64,000 nucleotides of DNA, from assembly GCF_017599305.1 (NCBI RefSeq), contig NZ_JAGFWR010000008.1, positions 124,001 through 188,000 of the forward strand. Reading direction: 5' to 3'. This stretch comes from Micromonospora antibiotica. Lineage in GTDB: Bacteria > Actinomycetota > Actinomycetes > Mycobacteriales > Micromonosporaceae. Positions 26,870-34,103 of the stretch are shown here, one piece after another. Numbering within the stretch: the first letter of the stretch is position 1; every line of letters begins with the position of its first letter. The translations under genes were made by a program, and so were the position numbers. The notes beneath the pieces were generated by a model. That model was not told where the DNA came from, ran no database searches, and was given only the letters and a program-made list of their open reading frames with translations.

Positions 26870-27073
26870 ATGGCAATTGGCACCGTCAAGTGGTTCAACG
26901 CTGACAAGGGCTTCGGCTTCATCACCCCGGACGGCGGCGGCGCCGACGTCTTCGCCCACTTCTCGGCGATCCAGTCCTCCGGCTACCGGAGCCTGGACGA
27001 GAACCAGCGGGTCGAGTTCGAGGTGACCCAGGGCCAGAAGGGCCCGCAGGCGGAGAACATCCGCCCGCTCTGA
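26870..27073 (+). CDS. cold-shock protein (CspA family)
   Basis: A 67-residue single OB-fold protein with both nucleic-acid-binding motifs, RNP1 as KGFGFI and RNP2 as VFAHF, in the standard context [23 protein letters not shown] 26870 follows AAGGAG by nine bases. It binds single-stranded RNA or DNA and acts as an RNA chaperone. About 200 bp of leader with two hairpins separates it from adnB, in keeping with the long structured leaders of csp genes. The DEAD-box helicase gene follows after 220 bp. Confidence 0.95.
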   Translation: MAIGTVKWFNADKGFGFITPDGGGADVFAHFSAIQSSGYRSLDENQRVEFEVTQGQKGPQAENIRPL

Positions 27074-27095
27074 TCTTCGGATCGTCCGTAACACC

Positions 27096-27118
27096 CACCG
27101 GGTCCTCCGGACCCGGTG
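27096..27118. terminator. 10-bp perfect hairpin after the cold-shock gene
   Basis: CACCGGGTCC at 27096-27105 pairs perfectly with GGACCCGGTG at 27109-27118 around a three-base loop, 22 bp after the stop. No T-run follows, so it may be a terminator or an RNA-stabilising element that allows read-through into the helicase gene. Confidence 0.5.
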
Positions 27119-27293
27119 ACGGACCGGTCCGCCGCGCCGCCCCCCGCTCCGGCGGGACGCGGCGTGCTGCGGCGGACCGGCCCGTACCCCATCGGTTCGT
27201 GCTTGTGAGTCTTCGACGGACTGCTCCGTCGGAGACCGCGCCGAGTCTCGGCGCCCTCCCTCGACACGTGCCGCGTCGAGGAAGGCATTCCGC

Positions 27294-28616
27294 ATGACCA
27301 TGACCATTCCCACCTTCGCCGCTACCGGCCTCGCGCCGGCGCTGCTCGCCGAGCTGACCAAGCAGGGCATCACCGAGCCGTTCCCGATCCAGACGGCCAC
27401 CCTGCCGGACTCGCTGGCCGGCCGGGACGTGCTCGGCCGGGGCCGCACCGGCTCGGGCAAGACCCTCGCCTTCGGGCTCCCGCTGCTGCACCGCACCGCC
27501 GGTCACCGGGCCCGCCCGGGTCGCCCGCTCGCCCTGGTGCTGGTCCCCACCCGTGAGCTGGCCGCCCAGGTCACCACGGCACTCACCCCGTACGCCCGGG
27601 CGCTGGGGTTGCGCTGCGCCACCGTGGTCGGCGGGCTCTCCCTCCAGCGGCAGGCGGACGCGCTGCGCGCCGGCGCCGAGGTGCTGGTGGCCACCCCCGG
27701 CCGGCTGCACGACCTGATCAACCGGGGCGACGCCCGCCTCGACCAGGTCGCCATCACCGTGCTGGACGAGGCCGACCAGATGGCCGACATGGGCTTCCTG
27801 CCGCAGGTGACCAAGCTGCTGGAGCAGGTCGCCCCGAACGGGCAGCGGATGCTCTTCTCCGCCACCCTGGACGGCGGGGTGGACCGCCTCGTCCGCCGGT
27901 TCCTCAGCAACCCGGTGTCGCACTCGGTGGACCCGGGCACCGCCACGGTGACCGCGATGACCCACCACGTGCTGCACGTCGACGCGGTCGACAAGCCCAC
28001 CGCGCTCACCCAGATCGCCGCCCGCGAGGGCCGCACCATCCTGTTCATGGCGACGAAGCACCGGGCCGACCGGATGGCCCGCCAGCTGCTAGCCAAGGGC
28101 GTCCGCGCCGCGGCGCTGCACGGGGGGAAGTCCCAGCCGCAGCGCACCCGGATCCTGGAGCAGTTCCGCACCGGCCAGGTGACCGCGCTGGTCGCCACCG
28201 ACGTGGCGGCCCGGGGCATCCACGTCGACGGGCTGGACATGGTGGTCAACGTGGACCCGCCGACCGAGGCGAAGGACTACCTGCACCGGGGTGGTCGTAC
28301 CGCCCGCGCCGGTGAGGCCGGTCAGGTGGTCACCCTGGTCCTGCCGGAGCAGCGTCGGGACGTCTCCCGGCTGATGAGCGTGGCCGGCATCAAGCCGCAG
28401 TCCACCCAGGTACGCCTCGGCGACGGAGCGCTGGCCCGGGTGACGGGGGCCCGTGAGCCGTCCGGTGTGCCGGTGACGATCGTCGCCCCGACGCCCACCC
28501 CGGCCGCCCGGCCGCGTGCCGCTGTCGGTGGCGGCACCGGTGGCGGTGGCGAGGGTGGTCGGTCGCACCGGGCGTCGGGCCGGTCCCGTCGACCGCGTCG
28601 CCCCCGTACCGCCTGA
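27294..28616 (+). CDS. DEAD-box ATP-dependent RNA helicase
   Basis: The 440-residue product has the full motif set: Q motif (FPIQTATLP), motif I GRTGSGKT near residue 50, PTRELAAQV, TPGRL, DEAD in VLDEADQMADMGF, SAT in LFSATLDGG, ATDVAARGIHVDG and HRGGRTARAGEAG. The C-terminal tail is Gly/Arg/Ser-rich (GGGTGGGGEGGRSHRASGRSRRPRRP), as expected for RNA binding. ATG 27294 has GAGGAAGG eight bases upstream. Following a cold-shock gene, it probably unwinds RNA structure under cold or growth shifts. Confidence 0.93.
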   Translation: MTMTIPTFAATGLAPALLAELTKQGITEPFPIQTATLPDSLAGRDVLGRGRTGSGKTLAFGLPLLHRTAGHRARPGRPLALVLVPTRELAAQVTTALTPYARALGLRCATVVGGLSLQRQADALRAGAEVLVATPGRLHDLINRGDARLDQVAITVLDEADQMADMGFLPQVTKLLEQVAPNGQRMLFSATLDGGVDRLVRRFLSNPVSHSVDPGTATVTAMTHHVLHVDAVDKPTALTQIAAREGRTILFMATKHRADRMARQLLAKGVRAAALHGGKSQPQRTRILEQFRTGQVTALVATDVAARGIHVDGLDMVVNVDPPTEAKDYLHRGGRTARAGEAGQVVTLVLPEQRRDVSRLMSVAGIKPQSTQVRLGDGALARVTGAREPSGVPVTIVAPTPTPAARPRAAVGGGTGGGGEGGRSHRASGRSRRPRRPRTA

Positions 28617-28637
28617 CCGACCGGTCCCGCCCGACCC

Positions 28638-28770
28638 GGGCCGTCCGCCGGGCTTGGTCACGTTCGACTCAGCCGGGCCGTCCGTCGGGCCTTGTCACGT
28701 TCGACTCAGCCGGGCCGTTGTTGCGGTGTCATCGTGTCGACGATGCCGCACATCGGCCCGGCTGAGTCGA
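28638..28770. repeat. 37-bp direct repeat combined with a long nested inverted repeat
   Basis: Two 37-bp copies (28638-28674 and 28675-28711, three mismatches) each end in TCGACTCAGCCGGGCCG-type sequence. That 17-mer is exactly inverted at 28754-28770. Inside, TGCGG and CATCGT pair with ACGATG and CCGCA, giving a long compound hairpin from 28701 to 28770. It lies in the 363-bp gap after the DEAD-box gene, in which I see no coding frame. Confidence 0.8.
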
Positions 28771-28979
28771 TCGTGCTTTCGGGCCGGGTGAGGGTCGGGT
28801 GCCGCCGACCGATGGACGGTGCGGGGTCGGGCGGAGACCCTCGGTGATCATGGTGGCGGGTGGGTCGGTTTGCCGGCTCTATTGCGTCCGATCGGTGACT
28901 GTTCCACCGTGCCCGGCTGGTCGAAGCTTGCTCGCGGGGGAAGAACCGGCCGGCACGGTCGGGCACGGGAGGGGTGACC

Positions 28980-29180
28980 ATGGGGGGCGACGTCGAGTCG
29001 GGAGCGGGACGCGAGCTGATGGTGGTGTTAGCCGTGGCCGGTGCCGGGCTCCTGCTCGCCATGGTCGCGGCGTTCGCGCCCTGGCACCCGAGGCCGGGGC
29101 GGACCGCCCCGGCCGGGCTGGTCGAGTTGCACAGCCCTGACGAGGGGCGCCCGCCGACGGTCGAGCTGACCGCCGGCTGA
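28980..29180 (+). CDS. small single-pass membrane protein, 66 residues
   Basis: ATG 28980 lies five bases after GGGAGGGG (28967-28974). The product has a short acidic start (GGDVESGAGREL), one hydrophobic helix (VVLAVAGAGLLLAMVAAFA) and a proline-rich outer or inner tail ending in VELTAG. GTG 28974 is an alternative. No family is recognised, but the strong ribosome site, a clean transmembrane helix and the hairpin downstream support a real gene. Confidence 0.6.
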   Translation: MGGDVESGAGRELMVVLAVAGAGLLLAMVAAFAPWHPRPGRTAPAGLVELHSPDEGRPPTVELTAG

Positions 29181-29221
29181 GTCGACCCCGCGGGGGCCGT
29201 GGGGCCCGCGGGGCCGGGTGC

Positions 29222-29262
29222 CCGTCCGACCGTCGGATCCTGGGGGGTCGACGGTCGGACGG
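29222..29262. terminator. 14-bp perfect hairpin
   Basis: CCGTCCGACCGTCG at 29222-29235 is the exact reverse complement of 29249-29262, with a 13-base loop. It sits between the small membrane gene and the convergent Rrf2 gene and could serve both. The remaining bases up to 29414 hold nothing I can identify. Confidence 0.6.
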
Positions 29263-29414
29263 ACACCCCGGACCAGCGGTTCGCAGGCGGTCAGCGGGTC
29301 GGCTGCCGTGAGCGATCGAACGGCGCGGCCGGTCGGGTGTGGTCAGCGGCCGAACGGCGCCGCGTCCGGACCCTGCCCGCAGGCGGGCCGGCCGGCATCA
29401 CCGGTCGAACCGGG

Positions 29415-30065
29415 TCAGCGGCTGGGCGTCGGCAGTGGGGCCGGGGCATGCTCCTGGCGGACCAGCAGGTCGGTCAGGGTGGTCTGGTCGACCACCACGG
29501 CGATCGCGCCGTCCACGGCGAGCCAGACGTCGCGCAGGCCGGTCGCCACCCCGTGGTAGCCGGCGTCCTCGGCGGGCAGCCCGCGGACGGTGGTCAGTGA
29601 TCCACCGACGGCACGCAGCACGTCCCCGACGCTGATCTGCGAGGCGGGTCGGGTCAGCGCGTAGCCGCCCTCGGTGCCCCGGTGACTGTGCAGCAGACCC
29701 GCGCGGCGCAGGTCGAGCAGGATGCCCTGAAGGAAGCTCAGCGGAATACCCTGCGCCTGCGCCAGGCACGCCGCCTTGACGAGTTCACCGCCACCGCCAC
29801 CGCCACGGCTCCCACCGCCGCCACCGGGGCTGCCACGGTCGCGGCCACCCCCGGACCGGTCGCCGCTGTCAGCCCGGTCGCCGCCCCCGGGCCGGCCGTC
29901 CCCGAACCGGTCGCCGCTGTCAGGCCGGCCGCTGCCGCCCTCGGGCCCGCCGCCGCCCTCGGGTCGGCCGGGTCCATCCGTGGAGTTGGTGGTCTCGCCG
30001 TCGCCGGACGCGGCGACGGCGAGCATGGCCCGGAGCGCATAGTCACTGCGCGCGGAGATGTACAC
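29415..30065 (-). CDS. Rrf2-family transcriptional regulator with a glycine-rich insertion
   Basis: The N-terminus MYISARSDYALRAMLAVAAS is the first helix of an Rrf2 winged helix; the rest of that domain resumes as LVKAACLAQAQGIPLSFLQGILLDLRRAGLLHSHRGTEGGYALTRPA. Between them lie almost 70 residues of Gly/Asp/Arg/Pro repeats not found in ordinary Rrf2 proteins. There is no cysteine triad, so it is not an IscR-type Fe-S sensor; sulfur regulators of the CymR/CysR kind are closer. It is the last gene of the ssuABC operon, one base after the permease stop, and probably controls it. Confidence 0.85.
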   Translation of the reverse strand: MYISARSDYALRAMLAVAASGDGETTNSTDGPGRPEGGGGPEGGSGRPDSGDRFGDGRPGGGDRADSGDRSGGGRDRGSPGGGGGSRGGGGGGELVKAACLAQAQGIPLSFLQGILLDLRRAGLLHSHRGTEGGYALTRPASQISVGDVLRAVGGSLTTVRGLPAEDAGYHGVATGLRDVWLAVDGAIAVVVDQTTLTDLLVRQEHAPAPLPTPSR

Positions 30066-30066
30066 G

Positions 30067-30951
30067 TCACTGACCAGCCTGGTCCAGTACGCCCCAGCGG
30101 CGGCGGATCGCCCGGTCGGCTGCCCCGAACGCGGCGTCGACCACCAGCCCGACGACCAGGATGACGATCATCGTGGCGAGCAGCCAGGGCGCGTCGGACA
30201 ACTCCCGTGAGTAGGTGAGCTGGGCACCCAGGGACGTCTGTGAGATGCCGACCACCAGCAGCTCACCGGCCATCAGGCTGCGCCAGGAGAAGGCCCAGCC
30301 CTGTTTGAGCCCGGCGACGATGGCGGGCAGCGCGGCCGGCGCGATGACGTACCGGTAGAGGTTCAGCCCCCGGGCGCCGAGGTTGCGGCCGGCCCGGACC
30401 AGCAGCGGCGGCACGTAGTCGACGCCGCTGATCACCCCGTTGGCGATGGACGGCGCGGCACCGAGCACCACCACGAAGAAGATCGCCTTCTCGCTCAGCT
30501 CGAACAGCAGGATGGCCAGCGGGAACCAGGCGATCGACGGCATCGTCTGCAACGCGGTGATCATCGAGCCGATCGCCGCCCGGAGCATCTTGGACCGGGC
30601 CACCGCCAGGCCGACCAGCAGGCCGACCGCGACCGAGAAGACATAGCCGAGCGCGGCCCGTTGCAGGGTGGTGGCGAGCCCGTCCCAGAGTTGCCGCCCG
30701 CTGGCCTGCCGGGCCAGTTCCTCGGCGACGGTGACCGGGCCGGGCAGCGAGTACGGCGGCTTCCAGCCGCTCCAGACCACCACCTGCCACAACCCGATGG
30801 CGATGGCGAGCGCGGCGAGCTTGGGCCAGGTGGACGCCCAGAGCCGGGCCCCCCGGGAGACCTCCTTGTCGCGACCGGCGATCTCCAGCGCGTCCAGCCC
30901 GGAGATCTCCGCGTCGGTGCGGGCCGAGCCGGTCAGGGTGTCACTTGCCAT
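30067..30951 (-). CDS. ssuC: sulfonate/nitrate/taurine-type ABC transporter permease
   Basis: A 294-residue BPD-transp-1 permease with about six transmembrane helices after a hydrophilic 40-residue start. The EAA loop region reads AGRNLGARGLNLYRYVIAPAALPAIVAGLKQGWAFSWRSLMAGEL, and it shares the SMITALQTMPSIAWFPLAIL segment typical of SsuC/TauC. ATG 30951 overlaps the end of the ATPase gene by 11 bp. It forms the membrane channel of the importer whose binding protein and ATPase lie upstream in the same operon. Confidence 0.9.
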   Translation of the reverse strand: MASDTLTGSARTDAEISGLDALEIAGRDKEVSRGARLWASTWPKLAALAIAIGLWQVVVWSGWKPPYSLPGPVTVAEELARQASGRQLWDGLATTLQRAALGYVFSVAVGLLVGLAVARSKMLRAAIGSMITALQTMPSIAWFPLAILLFELSEKAIFFVVVLGAAPSIANGVISGVDYVPPLLVRAGRNLGARGLNLYRYVIAPAALPAIVAGLKQGWAFSWRSLMAGELLVVGISQTSLGAQLTYSRELSDAPWLLATMIVILVVGLVVDAAFGAADRAIRRRWGVLDQAGQ

Positions 30952-31720
30952 GGCGGCCCACCTCGGTACGGAGTCGGTCGGTGACCTCGGAGGCGATCGC
31001 GGCCACCTCGGGGGAGTCGATACGCCGGGGGCGGGACACGTTCACCTCCGTGGACCAGATGATCCGGCCGGGCCTGCTGCTGAGCAGGATGATCCGGTCG
31101 GCGAGCCGGGCCGCCTCCCGGACGTTGTGTGTCACGAACAGCACGGTGAGCTGCCGCTCGGCCCAGATCCGTTCCAGCTCGTCGTGCAGGATGTCCCGGG
31201 TCATCGCGTCGAGCGCGCCGAATGGCTCGTCCATCAGCAGGACCGGGGTGTCCAGGGCGAGGGTGCGGGCCAGGGCGACCCGCTGCCGCATGCCGCCGGA
31301 CAGCTCGTGCGGCCGTTTGCGGCCGAAGTCGGACAGGTGGACGGTGCTCAGCAGCTCGGCCACCCGCTCCCGACGCTCGGCCCGGGGCAGCCCGCGCAGC
31401 TTCAACGGCACCTCGACGTTGGCCTCGACGGTCAGCCACGGGAAGAGCGCCGGCTCCTGGAACATCAGGCCGGGGTGGGCGTCGTCGGCCACCGTGATGG
31501 TGCCGCCCTGCGCGCGGTCCAGCCCGGCGACGAGGTTGAGCAGGGTGCTCTTGCCGCAGCCGGACGCGCCGACGAGGCAGACGAACTCGCCGGGCCGGAC
31601 GTCGAGGCTGACCCCGTCCAGGGCGAGGACGGCGTTCGTCCCGCGCCCGTACACCTTGGTCACGCCGGAGAGCGCGACCGCGGCGGTCGCGCTCTGCGGC
31701 GGTGTCGTGGTCGACGTCAC
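30941..31720 (-). CDS. ssuB: sulfonate-type ABC transporter ATP-binding protein
   Basis: The 259-residue ATPase has Walker A GASGCGKST, Q-loop MFQEPALFPWLTV, signature LSGGMRQRVALARTLA, Walker B VLLMDEPFGALD and switch histidine VLFVTHNVREA. This is the nitrate/sulfonate/taurine group (SsuB/TauB). GTG 31720 overlaps the stop of the binding-protein gene (GTGA). The frame stays open upstream across the antisense of the binding-protein gene, which is not coding in that frame. Confidence 0.92.
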   Translation of the reverse strand: MTSTTTPPQSATAAVALSGVTKVYGRGTNAVLALDGVSLDVRPGEFVCLVGASGCGKSTLLNLVAGLDRAQGGTITVADDAHPGLMFQEPALFPWLTVEANVEVPLKLRGLPRAERRERVAELLSTVHLSDFGRKRPHELSGGMRQRVALARTLALDTPVLLMDEPFGALDAMTRDILHDELERIWAERQLTVLFVTHNVREAARLADRIILLSSRPGRIIWSTEVNVSRPRRIDSPEVAAIASEVTDRLRTEVGRHGK

Positions 31721-32778
31721 GGCTGGGTGACCTCGGCCTGGCCCTGCGTCTTGAGCACCTCGTTGAGGTACTTCAGGTCGTAGAGGCCGTTCAGGTCGAC
31801 CGGCTGGGTCAGCTCGACGGCGACGGCGTGGTCCAGCCCGGTCTTGAGCGAGGACGCGATCGGGTCGTTGGTGAACAGCAGGGTGGGCCACGCCTGCTTG
31901 ATCAGCTTGAGGTCCAGCGGCTTGCCGGTGATCTTGCCGATGTGGTCGGAGATGGCCTGCTGGGCCTCGTCCGGCTTGGTGTTGACGAAGTCGTTCGCCG
32001 CGACCTGCCCCTCGACCAGCTTCTTCACCGCGTCGGGGTGGGCCTTGAGGAACTTGGTGGAGACGATCAGGTTGGTGATGACGAACTTCTTGTCCGGCCA
32101 GAGGTCCCGCTCGTCGACGAGGACCTTGCCGCCCGCGTTGACCAGCCGGGAGACGAACGGCTCGGGCACCCACGCGCCGTCGATCGAGCCGCTGGAGAAG
32201 GTCTCCACCGTCTGGGCGTTCTCCTGCGGGACGATCTTGACGTCGCCGCCGCCCTCCTTGGTGGTCTTGAGGCCCTTCTCCTTGAGCCAGTAGCGGATGG
32301 CGACGTCCTGGGTGTTGCCGAGCTGCGGGGTGGCGATCTTCTTGCCGCGCAGCTGGTCGACCGAGGTGATCCCGGGCTTGACCACCAGGGCGACCCCGCC
32401 GGAGGCGGCGCCGGAGATGACCCGGACGGCCTCGCCCTTGGACTTGGAGAACGCGTTCACCGTCGGGTTCGGGCCGATGTACGTGGCGTCGAGCGCGCCG
32501 GAGAAGATCGCCTCGATGGCGGCCGGGCCGGCGTTGAACGTCTTGGTCTCCAGCTTGACGTCGCCCAGCTTCTCCGCGAAGAGGCCCTTCTCGACGCCGA
32601 CCACGGCCGGGGCGTGCGTGATGTTGGGGAAGTAGCCCAGCCGCAGCGTGACGGGGCCGGAGTCGCCGCCGGCGCTGTCGTCGTCGCCGCACGCGGCGGT
32701 GGTGCCCATCGTGGCCACGCCGACGGCGGCGAGGGTGGCGAGGGAGATCAGCCGACGGAAGGGGAGCCGTCTCATCAT
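31717..32778 (-). CDS. ssuA: aliphatic sulfonate ABC transporter substrate-binding lipoprotein
   Basis: A 353-residue SsuA/TauA-type binding protein. The lipoprotein signal is clear: MMRRLPFRRL, a hydrophobic stretch, then GTTAAC before the lipidated Cys and a Gly/Asp/Ser linker. The mature domain starts TLRLGYFPNITHAPAVVGVEKG and contains IGPNPTVNAF and GAWVPEPFVSRLV. A second ATG one codon on is an equal start. First gene of the ssuA-ssuB-ssuC-rrf2 operon, divergent from the monooxygenase gene, with matching operator-like sites between. Confidence 0.9.
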   Translation of the reverse strand: MMRRLPFRRLISLATLAAVGVATMGTTAACGDDDSAGGDSGPVTLRLGYFPNITHAPAVVGVEKGLFAEKLGDVKLETKTFNAGPAAIEAIFSGALDATYIGPNPTVNAFSKSKGEAVRVISGAASGGVALVVKPGITSVDQLRGKKIATPQLGNTQDVAIRYWLKEKGLKTTKEGGGDVKIVPQENAQTVETFSSGSIDGAWVPEPFVSRLVNAGGKVLVDERDLWPDKKFVITNLIVSTKFLKAHPDAVKKLVEGQVAANDFVNTKPDEAQQAISDHIGKITGKPLDLKLIKQAWPTLLFTNDPIASSLKTGLDHAVAVELTQPVDLNGLYDLKYLNEVLKTQGQAEVTQP

Positions 32779-32795
32779 CTGTCCAATCCGCAGTA

Positions 32796-32816
32796 TTCCT
32801 ATTTAGTTGGTAGGAA
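32796..32816. promoter_or_regulatory. operator-like inverted repeat TTCCTA-N9-TAGGAA (ssuA side)
   Basis: Perfect six-base arms spaced by nine bases, 18 bp upstream of the ssuA start. A second site with the same spacing lies at 32890-32910 on the ssuD side. Rrf2 regulators bind dyads of this size, and one is encoded in the ssuABC operon, so it is the prime candidate ligand. Confidence 0.55.
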
Positions 32817-32889
32817 GAGTGGGCCAGGGGTCCATCGACGTCAAGCACCGTCCACATCATGGGATGTCGGGTCTCAGATATTCCTGGTT

Positions 32890-32910
32890 TTCCTACCTTC
32901 TTGATAGGTT
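32890..32910. promoter_or_regulatory. operator-like inverted repeat TTCCTA-N9-TAGGTT (ssuD side)
   Basis: The left arm and spacing equal those of the site at 32796, with CCTACC and ATAGG (the latter inverted in the other copy) also shared; the right arm has one or two changes. It lies 53 bp before the ssuD start. An extra half-site, ATTCCT, is at 32879-32884. Confidence 0.5.
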
Positions 32911-32963
32911 TAGCTGCCCCCGGCGAGGCAGACCGGGCGGGACACGGCGAGAGGGCGGCCGAC

Positions 32964-34049
32964 ATGACCTTCCACTGGTTCCTCCCCACCTCCGGCGACG
33001 GCGACCAGGTCGGTGCGGCCACCGTCACCGCCGGTGCGGCCCGGCACGCGCGGGCCGCCACCATCGGATATCTGACCGAGGTGGCCCGGGCCGCCGAGGC
33101 GGGCGGGTTCAGCGCACTGCTCACCCCCGTCGGCTCCGGCTGCCCCGACCCGTGGATCGTCTGCGCGGCGGTCACCCAGCACACCGAACGGATCGGGCTG
33201 CTGGTCGCCGTCCGCGCCGGCTTCGCCCTGCCGACCCTGGTCGCCCAGCAGGCCGAGGCGTTCCAGGCGGTCTCCGGGGGTCGGCTCGCGCTGAACGTCG
33301 TCACCGGCGGCGACCCCACCGAGCAGCGGGCGTACGGCGACTTCCTCGACCACGACGCGCGCTACGCCCGTACCGGGGAATTCATCGAGGTGCTCCGCCG
33401 CTCCTGGCGCGGCGGCCCGTTCGACTTCGCCGGTGAGCACTACCGGATCGACGGCGGTGGGCTCGCCAGCCCGCTGGCCGACCCGCCCCCGGTCTACCTC
33501 GGCGGCGCGTCCCCGGCCGCCGAGGCGGTCGCCGCCCGGCAGGCCGACACGTACCTGATGTGGGGCGAGCCACCGGCGGCGATCGCCACCCGGGTGGCCC
33601 GGGTCCGCGCCCGCGCCGCCGAGCAGGGCCGCACCCTGCGTACGGGGCTGCGGCTGCACGTCATCGCGCGGCACACCGCCGCCGAGGCGTGGGCCGAGGC
33701 CGACCGGCTGCGGGCCGGGATGAGCCCGGAGCGGATCGCCGCCGCCCAGGCCCGGTTCGGCCGGATGGACTCCGTCGGCCAGGCCCGGATGACCGCGCTG
33801 CACGGCGGCGGCAGCGGACGCCTCGCCGTCGCGACGAACCTGTGGGCCGGCATCGGCCTGGTCCGCGAGGGTGCGGGCACCGCCCTGGTCGGCAGCTACG
33901 CCGAGGTCGCCGCCCGGCTCGACGAGTACGCCCACAGCGGCGTCGACGAGTTCATCCTCTCCGGCTGGCCGCACCGGGAGGAGGCGGAACGGGTCGGCGC
34001 GGAGGTGCTGCCCCGGGTCACCGCCCTGCCCGTCGCGGTGTCGTACTGA
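32964..34049 (+). CDS. ssuD: FMNH2-dependent alkanesulfonate monooxygenase (LLM class)
   Basis: A 361-residue luciferase-like flavin monooxygenase. It begins MTFHWFLPTSGDGD, a typical SsuD start, with GSGCPDPWIVCAAVTQHTERI, FQAVSGGRLALNVVTGGDP and GGASPAAEAVAARQADTYLMWGEPP. SsuD cleaves alkanesulfonates to aldehyde and sulfite using reduced flavin from a separate reductase, none of which is seen here. ATG 32964 is chosen over the open upstream frame, which would cross the operator. The neighbouring importer would supply its substrate. Confidence 0.9.
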   Translation: MTFHWFLPTSGDGDQVGAATVTAGAARHARAATIGYLTEVARAAEAGGFSALLTPVGSGCPDPWIVCAAVTQHTERIGLLVAVRAGFALPTLVAQQAEAFQAVSGGRLALNVVTGGDPTEQRAYGDFLDHDARYARTGEFIEVLRRSWRGGPFDFAGEHYRIDGGGLASPLADPPPVYLGGASPAAEAVAARQADTYLMWGEPPAAIATRVARVRARAAEQGRTLRTGLRLHVIARHTAAEAWAEADRLRAGMSPERIAAAQARFGRMDSVGQARMTALHGGGSGRLAVATNLWAGIGLVREGAGTALVGSYAEVAARLDEYAHSGVDEFILSGWPHREEAERVGAEVLPRVTALPVAVSY

Positions 34050-34103
34050 GACGCGGGTCGCGGACGGCCGTGCCGCCGCTGGCGACACGCTAGGGTCGAT
34101 CAC

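Noticed and set aside
29682-30164. Plus-strand protein over the glycine-rich part of the Rrf2 gene
   Set aside because: A shadow frame made of Ala/Pro/Thr repeats, with no ribosome site, opposite a gene with recognisable Rrf2 sequence on both sides of the insert.
30941-33319. A single 792-codon frame fusing the ATPase to upstream sequence
   Set aside because: The upstream part is antisense or out of frame to ssuA and ssuD. The ATPase starts at GTG 31720, overlapping the ssuA stop.
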